Below, piece by piece: positions 32,339 to 41,390 of a stretch of DNA of 64,000 nucleotides (the first letter of the stretch is position 1; each line of letters begins with the position of its first letter). Source of the DNA: Mycolicibacterium crocinum (GTDB lineage: Bacteria; Actinomycetota; Actinomycetes; Mycobacteriales; Mycobacteriaceae). The position numbers were made by a program, and so were the translations under genes. Below the pieces are notes generated by a model. That model ran no database searches. It was not told the origin of the DNA and worked only from the letters and a program-made list of their open reading frames with translations. The stretch is from assembly GCF_022370635.2 (NCBI RefSeq), contig NZ_CP092362.2, forward strand, positions 4,278,001 through 4,342,000, written 5' to 3'.

Positions 32339-33786
32339 GGGGCCGGCACCGAATCCAGCGAGGCATTCTTGGTCTCCCGCATCACCAGCAGCGCCACGAA
32401 CGTCAGCAGTGCCGCGGCGGCGAGATAGATCCCGACCCAGCCCACGCCGTATCGGGTAGCGAGCCAGGTCGCCAGAAAAGGAGCCACCGCCGCACCAAGA
32501 ATGCTCGCCGCGTTGTAGGCGATCCCCGAACCGGTGTAACGCACGTTCGTCGGGAACAGTTCGGGCAGGACCGCGCTCATCGGCGCGAACGTCAAACCCA
32601 TCAACGTCATTCCGATGATCAGGAAGACCAGCATCATGTACGGCGAATGGGCCGCCGCGGCGAGCAGCGGCGAGAAGAGCACCCCGTAGACAACGATGCC
32701 GGCGGTCACCACCAGAAGCGTCGCTCGGCGGCCGAAGCGGTCGGCCAGCGCGCCCGACACCGGCAGCATCGCGGCGAAGAACAGCACCGCGATCAATTGC
32801 CACTGCAGGAAGTCGATGTAATTGAAGCCGAGGCCATATCCACTCGGCGGCCGCTTTCCGGTGCCATAGCTGAGCACCCAGGTCGTGACGACATAGAAGA
32901 GCGTGTAGGTCGCGAGCATGACGAAGGTGCCGATGATCAGCTGGCGCCAGCTGCTCCGAAACACCTCTGCCAGTGGCCATTTGACCTTTTCGCCACGTTC
33001 GACGGCGCGGGCGAATACTGGCGTCTCCGTGATTCGCAACCGCACATAAAGCCCGATCACGACCATCACCGCACTGAGCAGGAACGGGATTCGCCACCCC
33101 CACGTCAGGAACGCACCGCTCAAGTCCGGGCTGGCGGCGCTGTGCCCAAGCGAAAGAATCAGCAGCAAGAACACTCCGTTGGCCAACAGGAATCCCAGCG
33201 GTGCACCCATCTGGGGCCACATCGCGGCCCAGGCCCGCTTGCCCGGTTGCGCCGTTTCGGTGGCCAACAGCGCTGCACCACTCCACTCCCCACCGAGGGC
33301 GAGCCCCTGGGTAAACCGCAGGACAGCCAACAGCGCCGGCGCCAGCAGTCCGACCTGGTGATAGGTGGGAAGCAGACCGATCGCGAACGTCGCGATGCCC
33401 ATCATCAGCAGTGAGCCCACCAGCGTGGCCTTGCGGCCGATGCGGTCACCGAAGTAACCGAACAGCACTGAGCCCACCGGCCGGGCCACGAACGCCAGGC
33501 CGAAGGTGGCCAACGACGCCAGCAGCGCCGTGGTCGAATTCCCCTTGGGGAAGAACAAACTCGGGAACACCGACACCGCCGCCGTCGCGTAGATGTAGAA
33601 GTCGTAGAACTCAATCGTGGTGCCCACCATCGAGGCGATCAGGATCCGCCGGCGCGGAACGCCCCCGACCAGATCACCGTCTCCGGTGTCAGCGCTCAGT
33701 GTTGCCAATCGAACATCTACCTTCCGCGTTCGTGTCGGAGTCCGATCTTGCCAGAGCCCCGACCTGCGGGCGCCGCGACGGAACAA
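32326..33786 (-). CDS. MFS transporter, metabolite:H+ symporter (MHS) type
   Basis: This is a protein of up to 486 residues with 12 membrane segments. Family signatures are TTIEFYDFYIYATAA in helix 1, FGYFGDRIGRKATLV between helices 2 and 3 and LRFTQGLALGGEWSGAALLA, as in shikimate, proline/betaine or citrate symporters. The start is uncertain: the first 45 residues of the longest frame are poorly membrane-like and partly Arg-rich, so a later start is possible, but no good ribosome site decides it. Probable role: proton-driven uptake of an organic acid. Confidence 0.87.
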   Translation of the reverse strand: MFRRGARRSGLWQDRTPTRTRKVDVRLATLSADTGDGDLVGGVPRRRILIASMVGTTIEFYDFYIYATAAVSVFPSLFFPKGNSTTALLASLATFGLAFVARPVGSVLFGYFGDRIGRKATLVGSLLMMGIATFAIGLLPTYHQVGLLAPALLAVLRFTQGLALGGEWSGAALLATETAQPGKRAWAAMWPQMGAPLGFLLANGVFLLLILSLGHSAASPDLSGAFLTWGWRIPFLLSAVMVVIGLYVRLRITETPVFARAVERGEKVKWPLAEVFRSSWRQLIIGTFVMLATYTLFYVVTTWVLSYGTGKRPPSGYGLGFNYIDFLQWQLIAVLFFAAMLPVSGALADRFGRRATLLVVTAGIVVYGVLFSPLLAAAAHSPYMMLVFLIIGMTLMGLTFAPMSAVLPELFPTNVRYTGSGIAYNAASILGAAVAPFLATWLATRYGVGWVGIYLAAAALLTFVALLVMRETKNASLDSVPAPVLG

Positions 33787-33832
33787 GTACCGAACGACAA
33801 TTTGCCAGTGTTTGCATGTGCAGCGCTATAAG

Positions 33833-34450
33833 ATGGCGAAGTCAAGAAATCGGGCACTCTGGGGGGTTGCTGTGAATGGATGTTCAGCGTGGCTGGGCGC
33901 GGGTGCCTTGACCATCGGCCTTGGCGCGGCCGCGTTGGTGTGTTCAGGGACGGCGAACGCCGATGCGGGCACGGGAACCTCAGCTCGTCACAACGTCTCC
34001 ACGACTCATTCCGCGCGCCCGCGTGCTCACAACGCGACCCCTCCCAAATCTGCGGCGGCTCTGATAGCGGCGAGCACCGTCACCGGCGTCGCCGACCGTA
34101 AGCCGAGGCCGGTCGCAGCAGTCAGCAGGCAGATAGCGACCAGCAGTGCCTCACCGACTGCCGAAAAGAACTTGCTGCCACCGACCCTCGTTGACGTTCT
34201 CGGGCGCTTCGTCATGCTGGGCAGCGCGATCCAGACCTTCGACATCGGTGCTGCCGTCCGCGACACCGAACAGGCCGTGTCGGGTGCCGTCCACAACGCG
34301 GTTCAGACGGTGGTCAACGCCGTCGAAACGGTGGTGGGTGGCGTCGGGAGCGTCGTAGCTACAGCCCTGTTCATCGTGGCCCTGCCCATCGAGATCCCCA
34401 TCGGCCTCTACACCCTCAACTGGCTGATCCACTCCCCGCTGTGGATGTAA
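33833..34450 (+). CDS. secreted Ala/Thr-rich hypothetical protein
   Basis: This 205-residue protein has a signal peptide of about 43 residues (hydrophobic WLGAGALTIGLGAAALVCSG, probable cleavage after TANA). The mature part has a low-complexity Ala/Ser/Thr region, then a predicted helical hairpin (TEQAVSGAVHNAVQTVVNAV) and a hydrophobic C-terminal segment (VVATALFIVALPIEIPIGLY). Similar short secreted proteins are common in environmental mycobacteria. The ATG at 33833 is used because the signal peptide starts there. Function unknown. Confidence 0.65.
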   Translation: MAKSRNRALWGVAVNGCSAWLGAGALTIGLGAAALVCSGTANADAGTGTSARHNVSTTHSARPRAHNATPPKSAAALIAASTVTGVADRKPRPVAAVSRQIATSSASPTAEKNLLPPTLVDVLGRFVMLGSAIQTFDIGAAVRDTEQAVSGAVHNAVQTVVNAVETVVGGVGSVVATALFIVALPIEIPIGLYTLNWLIHSPLWM

Positions 34451-34589
34451 GCGCGCAGCACTGAACCTATTGCGCCGCAGTCAATTTCCACTGCCTCGCT
34501 GCAGAATGTGACAGTTTCTCGCAAACTCTGGTCCTCACATCCCGCTCAGGCGTAATTTGGTCATCAAGCCTGTCAAGGGGGTGGGTGTC

Positions 34590-35465
34590 ATGACAGTTTC
34601 ATGCAGTGGTTGTGCGACCCGAGCAATCGCGATCACGGCACTGACAGCCGTCGCCTGGGCTCCGTCCACAGCGCCTCCCGCTCCCCCACCGGTGGCAACG
34701 CACGCCGTCGCGTTGACCGCGGCAGCACTGCCGACCACCCCATACGACCCGTATGACGGCCCGTCATTGTTCGACCTCATCGGGCACGGCGTGATCATTC
34801 CCAGCCTCGGTCAGGCGCCACCCACGCCACCGCCGGCCACGCCAATCCCGGGAACGACGAGCGCCAACACGGCCATCAAGAACATCTACAACGTGGTCGA
34901 GCCGTGGGTTCGCTATGGCTTCGAGCTGGCCACCTACGCGGTGGGTTGGGTGCCCTACGTGGGCTGGCTGTCCGGGCAGATCATGATCTTCTACAACTTC
35001 GGTGAACGGATCACCCGGAGCATCACCTTCAACGTGGCCGATTGGCTGTTCGGCCCCCTCCCGTTCATCCAAGGCCTGACCAACGTGGCCCGGGACAGTT
35101 GGAATGCGCTGGTGCAGTTGGGCATTGACGAGTGGAACTTCTTCCTGCCGCCACTCCCGCCGCTGCCGCCGTTGCCGTTGGCTGCCGCCCGCCAGCCCGC
35201 GAAAGGTGCCGTCGGCACCGTCACCCAGCCCAGTCCCGCGCCGACCACGACGAAGGCAACCGGACACAGTGCGCGTCAGGTGGTGAAGCCGGTGACCGTC
35301 ACCGCCATAGCCCCCGAGCTCGCCGCGGCCTCGACGAACCGCGTCGCGACCAAATCTCCTGCCGCCAAGGAGGTTCCCACCGCTGACAGCCCGGCCAAAG
35401 CCAGCTCAACCGGGCAGAGTGGACGCACCAAAGCACAGGGAAGAGCGCACTCCAACAGGAGGTAG
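34590..35465 (+). CDS. secreted Pro/Ala-rich mycobacterial protein
   Basis: This is a 291-residue protein with a weak signal-like start (RAIAITALTAVAWAP) and a Pro/Ala-rich N-terminal third. The conserved core YDGPSLFDLIGHGVIIPS and GQIMIFYNFGERITRSITFN leads to ARDSWNALVQLGIDEWNFF and a polyproline LPPLPPLPPLPL. The tail is Ala/Lys/Thr-rich and disordered. The core resembles the C-terminal module of some secreted mycobacterial proteins with PE-like context. ATG 34590 has AAGGGGG about ten bases upstream. It lies 3 bp before the DUF4239 gene, so co-transcription is likely. Confidence 0.65.
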   Translation: MTVSCSGCATRAIAITALTAVAWAPSTAPPAPPPVATHAVALTAAALPTTPYDPYDGPSLFDLIGHGVIIPSLGQAPPTPPPATPIPGTTSANTAIKNIYNVVEPWVRYGFELATYAVGWVPYVGWLSGQIMIFYNFGERITRSITFNVADWLFGPLPFIQGLTNVARDSWNALVQLGIDEWNFFLPPLPPLPPLPLAAARQPAKGAVGTVTQPSPAPTTTKATGHSARQVVKPVTVTAIAPELAAASTNRVATKSPAAKEVPTADSPAKASSTGQSGRTKAQGRAHSNRR

Positions 35466-35468
35466 TCA

Positions 35469-36254
35469 GTGGCCGGGATGGGCCTACCGGGGTTGTGGCT
35501 ATTCCTCATTGTTGTTGTCGCAGTGTCCATTGCACTGGCCGTCGGAAGTATCTGGCTGGCCAACCGGACCGGAGTGCCCGAGCACGGCACCGGCTACAAC
35601 GCGTCCCTGTCCCCGTTCCTCACCACTGTGAGCCTGGTGTACGGCGCGCTGCTGGGATTCACCGTCGTGGTCGCCTGGGAGCAGTTCTCCTCAGCCGAGA
35701 TGAACGTCACGAGCGAATCATCAACGCTGGCAACGATGTACCGCCAAACGGTCGGCATGCCGGCAACCGAACAAGGCAAGATGCGTGAACTGCTGCGCAC
35801 CTATACGACCGCCGTCCAGGACGAGTGGAATCCCCAGACCCGCGACCGCGCCGCGGAAACCTCCCGAGGCGCGATCACCGACATGTACCGGGTACTCGGC
35901 ACCCAGAGCCAGCCGGCCGCGTCGAACCCACTCAGCGGCGATTTCCTCGGCCAGCTCACCGCCCTGACGTCGCAACGCAACACCAGAATCCTGGACGCCC
36001 GCCCACGGATACCCGGCTTACTGTGGACCGGCCTGCTTTTCGGCGGTCTCGTCGTCCTGGCCCTGCTGGGTTTCATCCGCATGGACAGCAGGCGCGGCCA
36101 CATCCTGCTGTCCAGTGCGGTCGCCATCCTTCTCGGCTTGTTGCTTTTCGTGGTGTTCTGGCTCGACCACCCCTTCGGCCACCAACTCGGCGTCACACCG
36201 GCGCCCTTCCAGCACGCGTTGGAGGTGTTCGACGGGGTGGATCGAGGCCAGTAG
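35469..36254 (+). CDS. DUF4239 (bestrophin-like) membrane protein
   Basis: This 261-residue protein has an N-terminal membrane pair (LWLFLIVVVAVSIALAVGSI, TVSLVYGALLGFTVVVAW), a helical cytoplasmic domain with the family phrase NVTSESSTLATMYRQTVGMP, and a C-terminal membrane pair (LLWTGLLFGGLVVLALLGFI, ILLSSAVAILLGLLLFVVFW) followed by LDHPFG. This arrangement is that of the DUF4239 family, whose function is unknown but which resembles anion-channel bestrophins. It is the last gene of a three-gene plus-strand group. Confidence 0.8.
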   Translation: MAGMGLPGLWLFLIVVVAVSIALAVGSIWLANRTGVPEHGTGYNASLSPFLTTVSLVYGALLGFTVVVAWEQFSSAEMNVTSESSTLATMYRQTVGMPATEQGKMRELLRTYTTAVQDEWNPQTRDRAAETSRGAITDMYRVLGTQSQPAASNPLSGDFLGQLTALTSQRNTRILDARPRIPGLLWTGLLFGGLVVLALLGFIRMDSRRGHILLSSAVAILLGLLLFVVFWLDHPFGHQLGVTPAPFQHALEVFDGVDRGQ

Positions 36255-36256
36255 CA

Positions 36257-36493
36257 TCAGACCTCCGGCAGGTCAGCGAACCGCTTCTTGACGTCGTTGT
36301 ACCAACCCATCGACTTGATCGGGTGGCGCCACCGGCCCTTCATGTCCTCGCGGGCCGGCACGTGAGCGTCGTCGCCGCCCTTCACCACGTCCTTGAGGTG
36401 TTGGTCCTGCGCCTTGATGATGTCGTCGGCACTGTCACCTCGGTGCACGAGTCCGCATGGGCCACCCAGGTCCTGGCAGGTCATGGTCTTCAC
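36257..36493 (-). CDS. DUF1059 small protein
   Basis: This 78-residue protein contains the DUF1059 signature: MTCQDLGGPCGLVHRGDSAD at the start with two Cys and a His, then IIKAQDQHLKDVV and HPIKSMGWYNDVKKRF. AGGAGG nine bases before GTG 36493 fixes the start. It is divergent from the sigma-factor gene, with 77 bp between them, so the two may be co-regulated. Two conserved Cys could be redox active. Confidence 0.8.
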   Translation of the reverse strand: MKTMTCQDLGGPCGLVHRGDSADDIIKAQDQHLKDVVKGGDDAHVPAREDMKGRWRHPIKSMGWYNDVKKRFADLPEV

Positions 36494-36570
36494 GGGTGTT
36501 ACTCCTCCTGTCGCTGTCACACCCGGCCGTCCGGGCGCGTCAAGATGTTGACGCACCCAACGACGAAAGT

Positions 36571-37428
36571 GTGACCGCCTTGGTGAACAACGATCAGCTC
36601 CTCGACGACTTCGAGGCCGAGCGACCCCGGCTCCAGCGCATCGCAGGCCGGATCCTGGGCGACACCGACGCAGCTCAAGACGTCGTGCAACAAGCATGGT
36701 TGCGACTGCACGCCACCGACGAACCGATCGACAACCTGGCGGGCTGGCTCACCACGGTGACCTCGCGGCTGTGCCTGGACCGGCTGCGGGCACGCACCCC
36801 GGTGCCGACCGAGTCGATCGATATCGAGGCCACAGCCCCCGATCCCGCCGACGACGTGGTGCTGGCCGACACGGTCGGCATCGCCCTGCAGGTGGTGCTC
36901 GATCGACTGACGCCCGCCGAGCGGGTGGCCTTCGTCTTGCACGACAGCTTCGGGGTGGACTTCGACCTGATCGCCTCGATGCTCGACACGACACCGGTTG
37001 CGGCTCGCAAGCTGGCCTCGCGAGCTCGAGGCAAGGTACGCCCGGCCCCGCCCGAGGACGGCCTCGCCGACTGGGAGGTCGTCGACGCCTTCATGACCGC
37101 GGCTCGCGAGGGTGATTTCACCCGGCTGCTGCAGCTGCTCGCCCCCGATGTGATGGTGTCCGCCGACGCCGCCGCGGCCGCACTCGGCACGCCGGCCCAT
37201 CTGGAGGGCCGCGACGAGGTAGCCACCTTCTTCAACGGCGCAGCCGCAGCGGCGTTCCCGGTGTTCGTCGAAGACCGTCCGGGATCCGCCTGGATCCACC
37301 GCGGCGAGGTCAAGGTCGCGTTCGACTTCACCATCGAGGACGGGCAGGTGCGCCGCCTCCAGTTCCGTGCCGAGCCCGGCGTGCTCGCCGGTGTCCGACG
37401 GCGCGAGGGCGCCGGCGAGCGAGGTTGA
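36571..37428 (+). CDS. ECF41/SigJ-type sigma factor with SnoaL-like C-terminus
   Basis: This is a 285-residue ECF sigma factor. Region 2 is LDDFEAERPRLQRIAGRILG to WLTTVTSRLCLDRLRAR (about residues 10-75); region 4 (about 105-165) has LTPAERVAFVLHDSFGVDFD. The remaining 110 residues form an NTF2/SnoaL-like domain (WEVVDAFMTAAREGDFTRLL, GEVKVAFDFTIEDG), which in this group acts as a built-in regulator instead of an anti-sigma factor. The longest frame starts at 36457, inside the DUF1059 gene; GTG 36571 removes an unrelated stretch and is preferred. Likely stress response, possibly oxidative, as for SigJ. Confidence 0.88.
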   Translation: MTALVNNDQLLDDFEAERPRLQRIAGRILGDTDAAQDVVQQAWLRLHATDEPIDNLAGWLTTVTSRLCLDRLRARTPVPTESIDIEATAPDPADDVVLADTVGIALQVVLDRLTPAERVAFVLHDSFGVDFDLIASMLDTTPVAARKLASRARGKVRPAPPEDGLADWEVVDAFMTAAREGDFTRLLQLLAPDVMVSADAAAAALGTPAHLEGRDEVATFFNGAAAAAFPVFVEDRPGSAWIHRGEVKVAFDFTIEDGQVRRLQFRAEPGVLAGVRRREGAGERG

Positions 37429-37436
37429 TCCCGACG

Positions 37437-38534
37437 TCAGACAGCGGTCTGCTGTTCATCGGCCCGCGGCGGCTCCACCACCACAGCCGTGCCGCCGCCG
37501 ACCCGCTTGGCGCGGTACATCGCCTCGTCGGCGCGGTGCAGGATTGCGTCGAGGTCGAGCTCGACACCGTCGACGTGTTGCCAGGTGACGCCCACGCTCG
37601 ACCGCAGCGCGAGCCCCGTCGAGGTGCGTAGCGTCAGCGCCTGCACGCGCCGGACGAAGCTGTCCAGGTCGTGCTCGTCCAAAAGACTTGCCACAAGCAC
37701 GAATTCGTCGCCGCCGATGCGCGCGGCGAGATCCCTCGTCCGGATCAGCGCCGTCAGCTGGTCGGCGACCGCCCGCAGCGTCGCATCGCCGGTCCCGTGC
37801 CCGTGGTGGTCGTTGAGCTGCTTGAACCCGTCGAGGTCGATGACCACGACGGCCAGCACCGAACCGCGCGGGCTGCGGGCCCACGTCGTTGCGGTCTCGG
37901 CGTACAGCCCGCGCCTGTTCAGAAGACCAGTCAGCGAATCGCGATTCGCCGCGTAGGCGGTGACGCTCAGGCTGCGGCGGGTGCCCTCGACGACCATCGC
38001 GGCGATGGTCGGCATCACCACGACCGTCGCCAGCGCGGGCAAGAAGTACAGCGACAGCTCCGCCAACCGCGCCCCGTCGACCCGCACGCCGACCCACGTC
38101 AAGGCCAGGATCGTCGCGGTCGCGAAACCGCAATGCAGGAACAGCATCTTGTAGCCGAGCAGCACGGCGGCGAAAACGCCGATCAGGCACATGTAGACGG
38201 TGGCCGCCAACCGCGCTTCGGGCACGGCGAGCGTGGCGCCCGACACCGCCAGCGCGACATCGCCCCACACGGCGAACATGATGGCTCGCCGGTATCCCGG
38301 CCACGGAGTCGCCAGCCACCACGCGCCGATCAGCAGAGCCGATATCAGCAGCGCCAGGTGGATGCTGCGAGCGGCGGCGCCGTGCGGACCGACAGGCTGG
38401 ATGGATTGGATCTGCTCCAGCGAGCTGAGCAGTCCCAAGCAGATGCACGCCCCACCGATGAAGATGCGTATCGCATTGAGGTAGCCGGTAGCGCGCAGCA
38501 CCGCGGTGGCGATGGCGAACTCGCGCTCACCCAT
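37437..38534 (-). CDS. membrane GGDEF diguanylate cyclase
   Basis: This 365-residue protein has about six membrane segments in residues 15-190, then a GGDEF domain (about 205-360). The active-site motif is intact, RIGGDEFVLVA, with DSLTGLLNRRGLYAE at the domain start and VIDLDGFKQLNDHHGHGTGD as the metal site. No EAL domain follows. It should synthesise cyclic di-GMP in response to a membrane signal. The RxxD product-inhibition site cannot be seen clearly. It is monocistronic and convergent with the sigma-factor gene, 8 bp apart. Confidence 0.9.
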   Translation of the reverse strand: MGEREFAIATAVLRATGYLNAIRIFIGGACICLGLLSSLEQIQSIQPVGPHGAAARSIHLALLISALLIGAWWLATPWPGYRRAIMFAVWGDVALAVSGATLAVPEARLAATVYMCLIGVFAAVLLGYKMLFLHCGFATATILALTWVGVRVDGARLAELSLYFLPALATVVVMPTIAAMVVEGTRRSLSVTAYAANRDSLTGLLNRRGLYAETATTWARSPRGSVLAVVVIDLDGFKQLNDHHGHGTGDATLRAVADQLTALIRTRDLAARIGGDEFVLVASLLDEHDLDSFVRRVQALTLRTSTGLALRSSVGVTWQHVDGVELDLDAILHRADEAMYRAKRVGGGTAVVVEPPRADEQQTAV

Positions 38535-38614
38535 GTCAATGCCCTTGGCTCGATCAACTCATTTCGCTTTGCGGATAGTAGCGGCCGGGCCTCGAGGTCG
38601 CTACAGCCCTGTCG

Positions 38615-39022
38615 TCACGAGTCTCCGGCGGCGGCCATGTACGCCCGCCACCCGCCGAATTCGGTGATCTCGCGCTGGCCCTCCACCAGTGCGGGCTCCC
38701 CGATCACGCCGAGCACCGTCGAACCGTCGTCGAGATTGACCTTGCCGATCGACAAACCGGGTGGCTCGTTGAGTAGGATTCCGGCCAGACCGGCCGCGGG
38801 CACTTCCCACACCTCGACGGCCACCCCGACCCCGGAGCCATCGGTGACGCGAATCATCGCGGGATGCTCGTCGTTGATCGTCCACAGCCGGTAAACCGGT
38901 TCGGTGACCGCCTCTTTGAGGAACGTGGCACCGGCGGCGGCCATGTTCGGCGACAATTTCAGTCCCCGCATCAGCGTTCCATTGACGGCCAATAGCACTG
39001 CGGCACTCTCCTTTTCACTCAT
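38615..39022 (-). CDS. allophanate hydrolase C-terminal-domain protein (AtzF-C-like), stand-alone
   Basis: This 135-residue protein matches the C-terminal domain of allophanate hydrolase (gamma-glutamylcyclotransferase-like fold): LLAVNGTLMRGLKLSPNM, TEPVYRLWTINDEHPAM, VEVWEVPA and EITEFGGWRAYMA at the end. In AtzF this domain handles the N-carboxycarbamate intermediate; here the amidase domain is absent. The ATG at 39020-39022 shares one base with the stop of the carbamate kinase gene. It is the last gene of the five-gene carbamoyl operon. Confidence 0.8.
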   Translation of the reverse strand: MSEKESAAVLLAVNGTLMRGLKLSPNMAAAGATFLKEAVTEPVYRLWTINDEHPAMIRVTDGSGVGVAVEVWEVPAAGLAGILLNEPPGLSIGKVNLDDGSTVLGVIGEPALVEGQREITEFGGWRAYMAAAGDS

Positions 39023-39975
39023 CAGCTTCGCGAACCGCCGACGATGCGAGTTCCCGACGTCCCGGCCAGAATTGCCGGGATCTCCTCGGCGGCACCGATG
39101 ACGCCGACGGCGCCCGGCGTCGCGGCCACAAAGTCGGTGACGGCCCGCACCTTGGGTTCCATCGACCCCACGTCGAAATGGCCGCAGGCAATGTACTCGC
39201 GGGCCTGCGCCACAGAGATCGTGTCGAGCCACTGCTGCTGCGGCGTCCCGAATCCGATGGCCACCCGGGGTACACCTGTCGGAATCAGGAGCATTTCGGC
39301 CCCCAAATCGTGGGCCAGCAGACCCGAGGCGATGTCCTTATCGACGACAGCCTCGACGCCGACCACCGTACCGTCGGATTCGAGCGCGACCGGGATGCCT
39401 CCACCGCCGGCCGCGATGACGATCACCCCGTCGTCGAGCAGCCGCCGGATCACCGCGGTCTCGAGGATCGTGGTCGGCCGCGGCGAGGCCACCGTGCGCC
39501 GCCAACCGCGACCGGCATCCTCGGCGATGGTCCACCCCAGACTGTCCGCCAGTGCCCTGGCGCGGTCCTCCGTCAGGAACGACCCGACCGGCTTGGTGGG
39601 ATTGCCGAAGGCCGGGTCGTCGAGACTGACCACCGAGTGGGTCACCACCGCAACCACCGGCGTCGTCAATCCGCGGCGGGCAAGCTCGTTACGCAAAGCC
39701 TTGACGAACATGTAGCCGATCGCACCCTGGGTGTCGGCGACGGCGTAGTCCACTGGAACCGGATCAACTTCGTCCCGGGCGAGTTCCGAACGGCGCAGAA
39801 TGAACCCCACCTGCGGCCCGTTGCCATGGGAGACAACGAGTTTCCAGCCCTGCTCCACCATGTCGATCAGCGGGCCGACGGTGCGGGCAACCGTGTCGTA
39901 CTGCTGAGGAATCGAGTCGTGGTCGGCGTCGGTCACCAAGGCGTTGCCGCCGAATGCCACGATCGCGGTGCTCAT
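39022..39975 (-). CDS. arcC: carbamate kinase
   Basis: This 317-residue enzyme transfers phosphate from carbamoyl phosphate to ADP, yielding ATP, ammonia and CO2. Family motifs are in order: AFGGNAL at the start, VVSHGNGPQVG, DYAVADTQGAIGYMF, AAGGGGIPV and VVDKDIASGLLA. Length and motifs are normal, so it should be active. It overlaps the DUF1116 gene by four bases and the AtzF-C-like gene by one. As there is no arginine deiminase nearby, its carbamoyl phosphate most likely comes from the FdrA/DUF1116 proteins. Confidence 0.93.
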   Translation of the reverse strand: MSTAIVAFGGNALVTDADHDSIPQQYDTVARTVGPLIDMVEQGWKLVVSHGNGPQVGFILRRSELARDEVDPVPVDYAVADTQGAIGYMFVKALRNELARRGLTTPVVAVVTHSVVSLDDPAFGNPTKPVGSFLTEDRARALADSLGWTIAEDAGRGWRRTVASPRPTTILETAVIRRLLDDGVIVIAAGGGGIPVALESDGTVVGVEAVVDKDIASGLLAHDLGAEMLLIPTGVPRVAIGFGTPQQQWLDTISVAQAREYIACGHFDVGSMEPKVRAVTDFVAATPGAVGVIGAAEEIPAILAGTSGTRIVGGSRS

Positions 39976-41390
39976 GTGGTCCCATCAAGCGTTGACGCCA
40001 GCGCCGCCAGCGCCTCGCTGAAGCACTCCATCGGCGCGGTGGTGATACCTGCCCCGATCTGTCCGACGCCGGCCTGCCGGTGCGCGATGCCGGTGTTGAT
40101 GATCGGCAGCACACCCGAATCGACCACCAGCCGGGCGTCGATTCCGGCCGGGGTGCCACCAAAATTCAACGCCGGCAGAGTGAATGCGGGATTGGCACCC
40201 AGCGTGATCGACAGCATCCGGCGGCTGTTGGCGGTCGCATCGGCGGGAGTGCCACCGACGAACTGGACGATCGCCGGTGAGGCCGCCATCGCGAAGCCGC
40301 CGAGCCCGTTGGTTTCGGTGATCGCCGAGTCACCGAGGTCGGCGGCCGCATCGTCGACCGAGTAGCCCGGGAAGTACAGCCCGTCAACGGGATTGGCGGG
40401 TGCTTGAAACCATCGACCGCCGGTGCCGCTGAGCTTGATACCGAAGTTGACGCCGTTGCGGGCCATCACGGTGACCATACTGCTGCCCGGCACACCGGCC
40501 GCGGCATCCGACATCGACTTCGCCGCCGCCATCGAGATATTGAGGAAGAAGTGGTCGTTACCGGCGACGAACTTCAGTGCGCGACGCACCGCATCGGAGG
40601 GCAGGTCGGCGTTCAGCAGCGACAGGGTCAGGCGTTTGAACAGCAACCCGGATGCGGCAGCGTTGCGGTTGTGCAGTTCATCGCCCATGCGCAGCGCCTG
40701 GGCCATCAGCGGTTTGAGGTCGGCATCGGCAAGTCCGCGCACGGCCACCTGCATGGTGGCGAAGAAGTCGCCGCCCAGCCAGCGCAGCCGGTCGAGCACA
40801 TCGGGTGAGTTGGCACCGAACCGCAGCACCTTGCCCAGCCCCTCGTTGAGATTGCTGTATGCCCGGTTGCCGGCCGCGGTGTTCTCCACCACCCACACCG
40901 GCATCGACGGGCTGATGATGCCGGCCATCGGTCCGACTGCGCCGTGCTCGTGGCACGGTTCGAGGGCTACTTCCCCACTGCCGGCGAGCTTTTCGGCAGC
41001 ATCGAGATCGTCTGCCCAGCCTTCGTAGAGGATCGCGCCGGCGATCGCACCGCGCTGCGGTCCACACATCTCGGCCCAGTCGATCGGCGGCCCGGAGTGC
41101 AGGATGCGCCGCTCCCCCGCAGCGAGGCCGTCGATCGCCTCGTTGGCGCGGACCAGATCGACCAGGCGGGGCTGCGCAGCCAGATACCGATCGAAAGCGG
41201 TCGTGTTGGCCGCCTCGATGCGTGGGTCACCGACGAGGGTCGCGAGCGTCCAGCCCAGTGCGGAATCCGCGCCCGCCGGCGGCGCCCACGTAATATTTGT
41301 GACCTGCCCCCCGGCAGCGGTGATATTCGACGCGAAACCCTGCAATCCCACGTTGACGACGTTGAGGTCCTGCTGGAGAAGCTCTTTCAT
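39972..41390 (-). CDS. DUF1116 protein (YlbE/AllG-like), putative carbamoyltransferase subunit
   Basis: This 472-residue protein starts MKELLQQDLNVVNVGLQGFA. Conserved stretches of DUF1116 are present: HSGPPIDWAEMCGPQRGAI, CHEHGAVGPMAGIISPSMPV, LGKVLRFGANSP and MARNGVNFGIKLSGTGG. In Escherichia coli FdrA, YlbE and YlbF were shown to form oxamate carbamoyltransferase (renamed AllF, AllG, AllH). The upstream frame to 41528 is spurious; the ATG at 41390 overlaps the fdrA stop (ATGA). No DUF2877 (AllH-like) gene is present here. Confidence 0.87.
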   Translation of the reverse strand: MKELLQQDLNVVNVGLQGFASNITAAGGQVTNITWAPPAGADSALGWTLATLVGDPRIEAANTTAFDRYLAAQPRLVDLVRANEAIDGLAAGERRILHSGPPIDWAEMCGPQRGAIAGAILYEGWADDLDAAEKLAGSGEVALEPCHEHGAVGPMAGIISPSMPVWVVENTAAGNRAYSNLNEGLGKVLRFGANSPDVLDRLRWLGGDFFATMQVAVRGLADADLKPLMAQALRMGDELHNRNAAASGLLFKRLTLSLLNADLPSDAVRRALKFVAGNDHFFLNISMAAAKSMSDAAAGVPGSSMVTVMARNGVNFGIKLSGTGGRWFQAPANPVDGLYFPGYSVDDAAADLGDSAITETNGLGGFAMAASPAIVQFVGGTPADATANSRRMLSITLGANPAFTLPALNFGGTPAGIDARLVVDSGVLPIINTGIAHRQAGVGQIGAGITTAPMECFSEALAALASTLDGTT

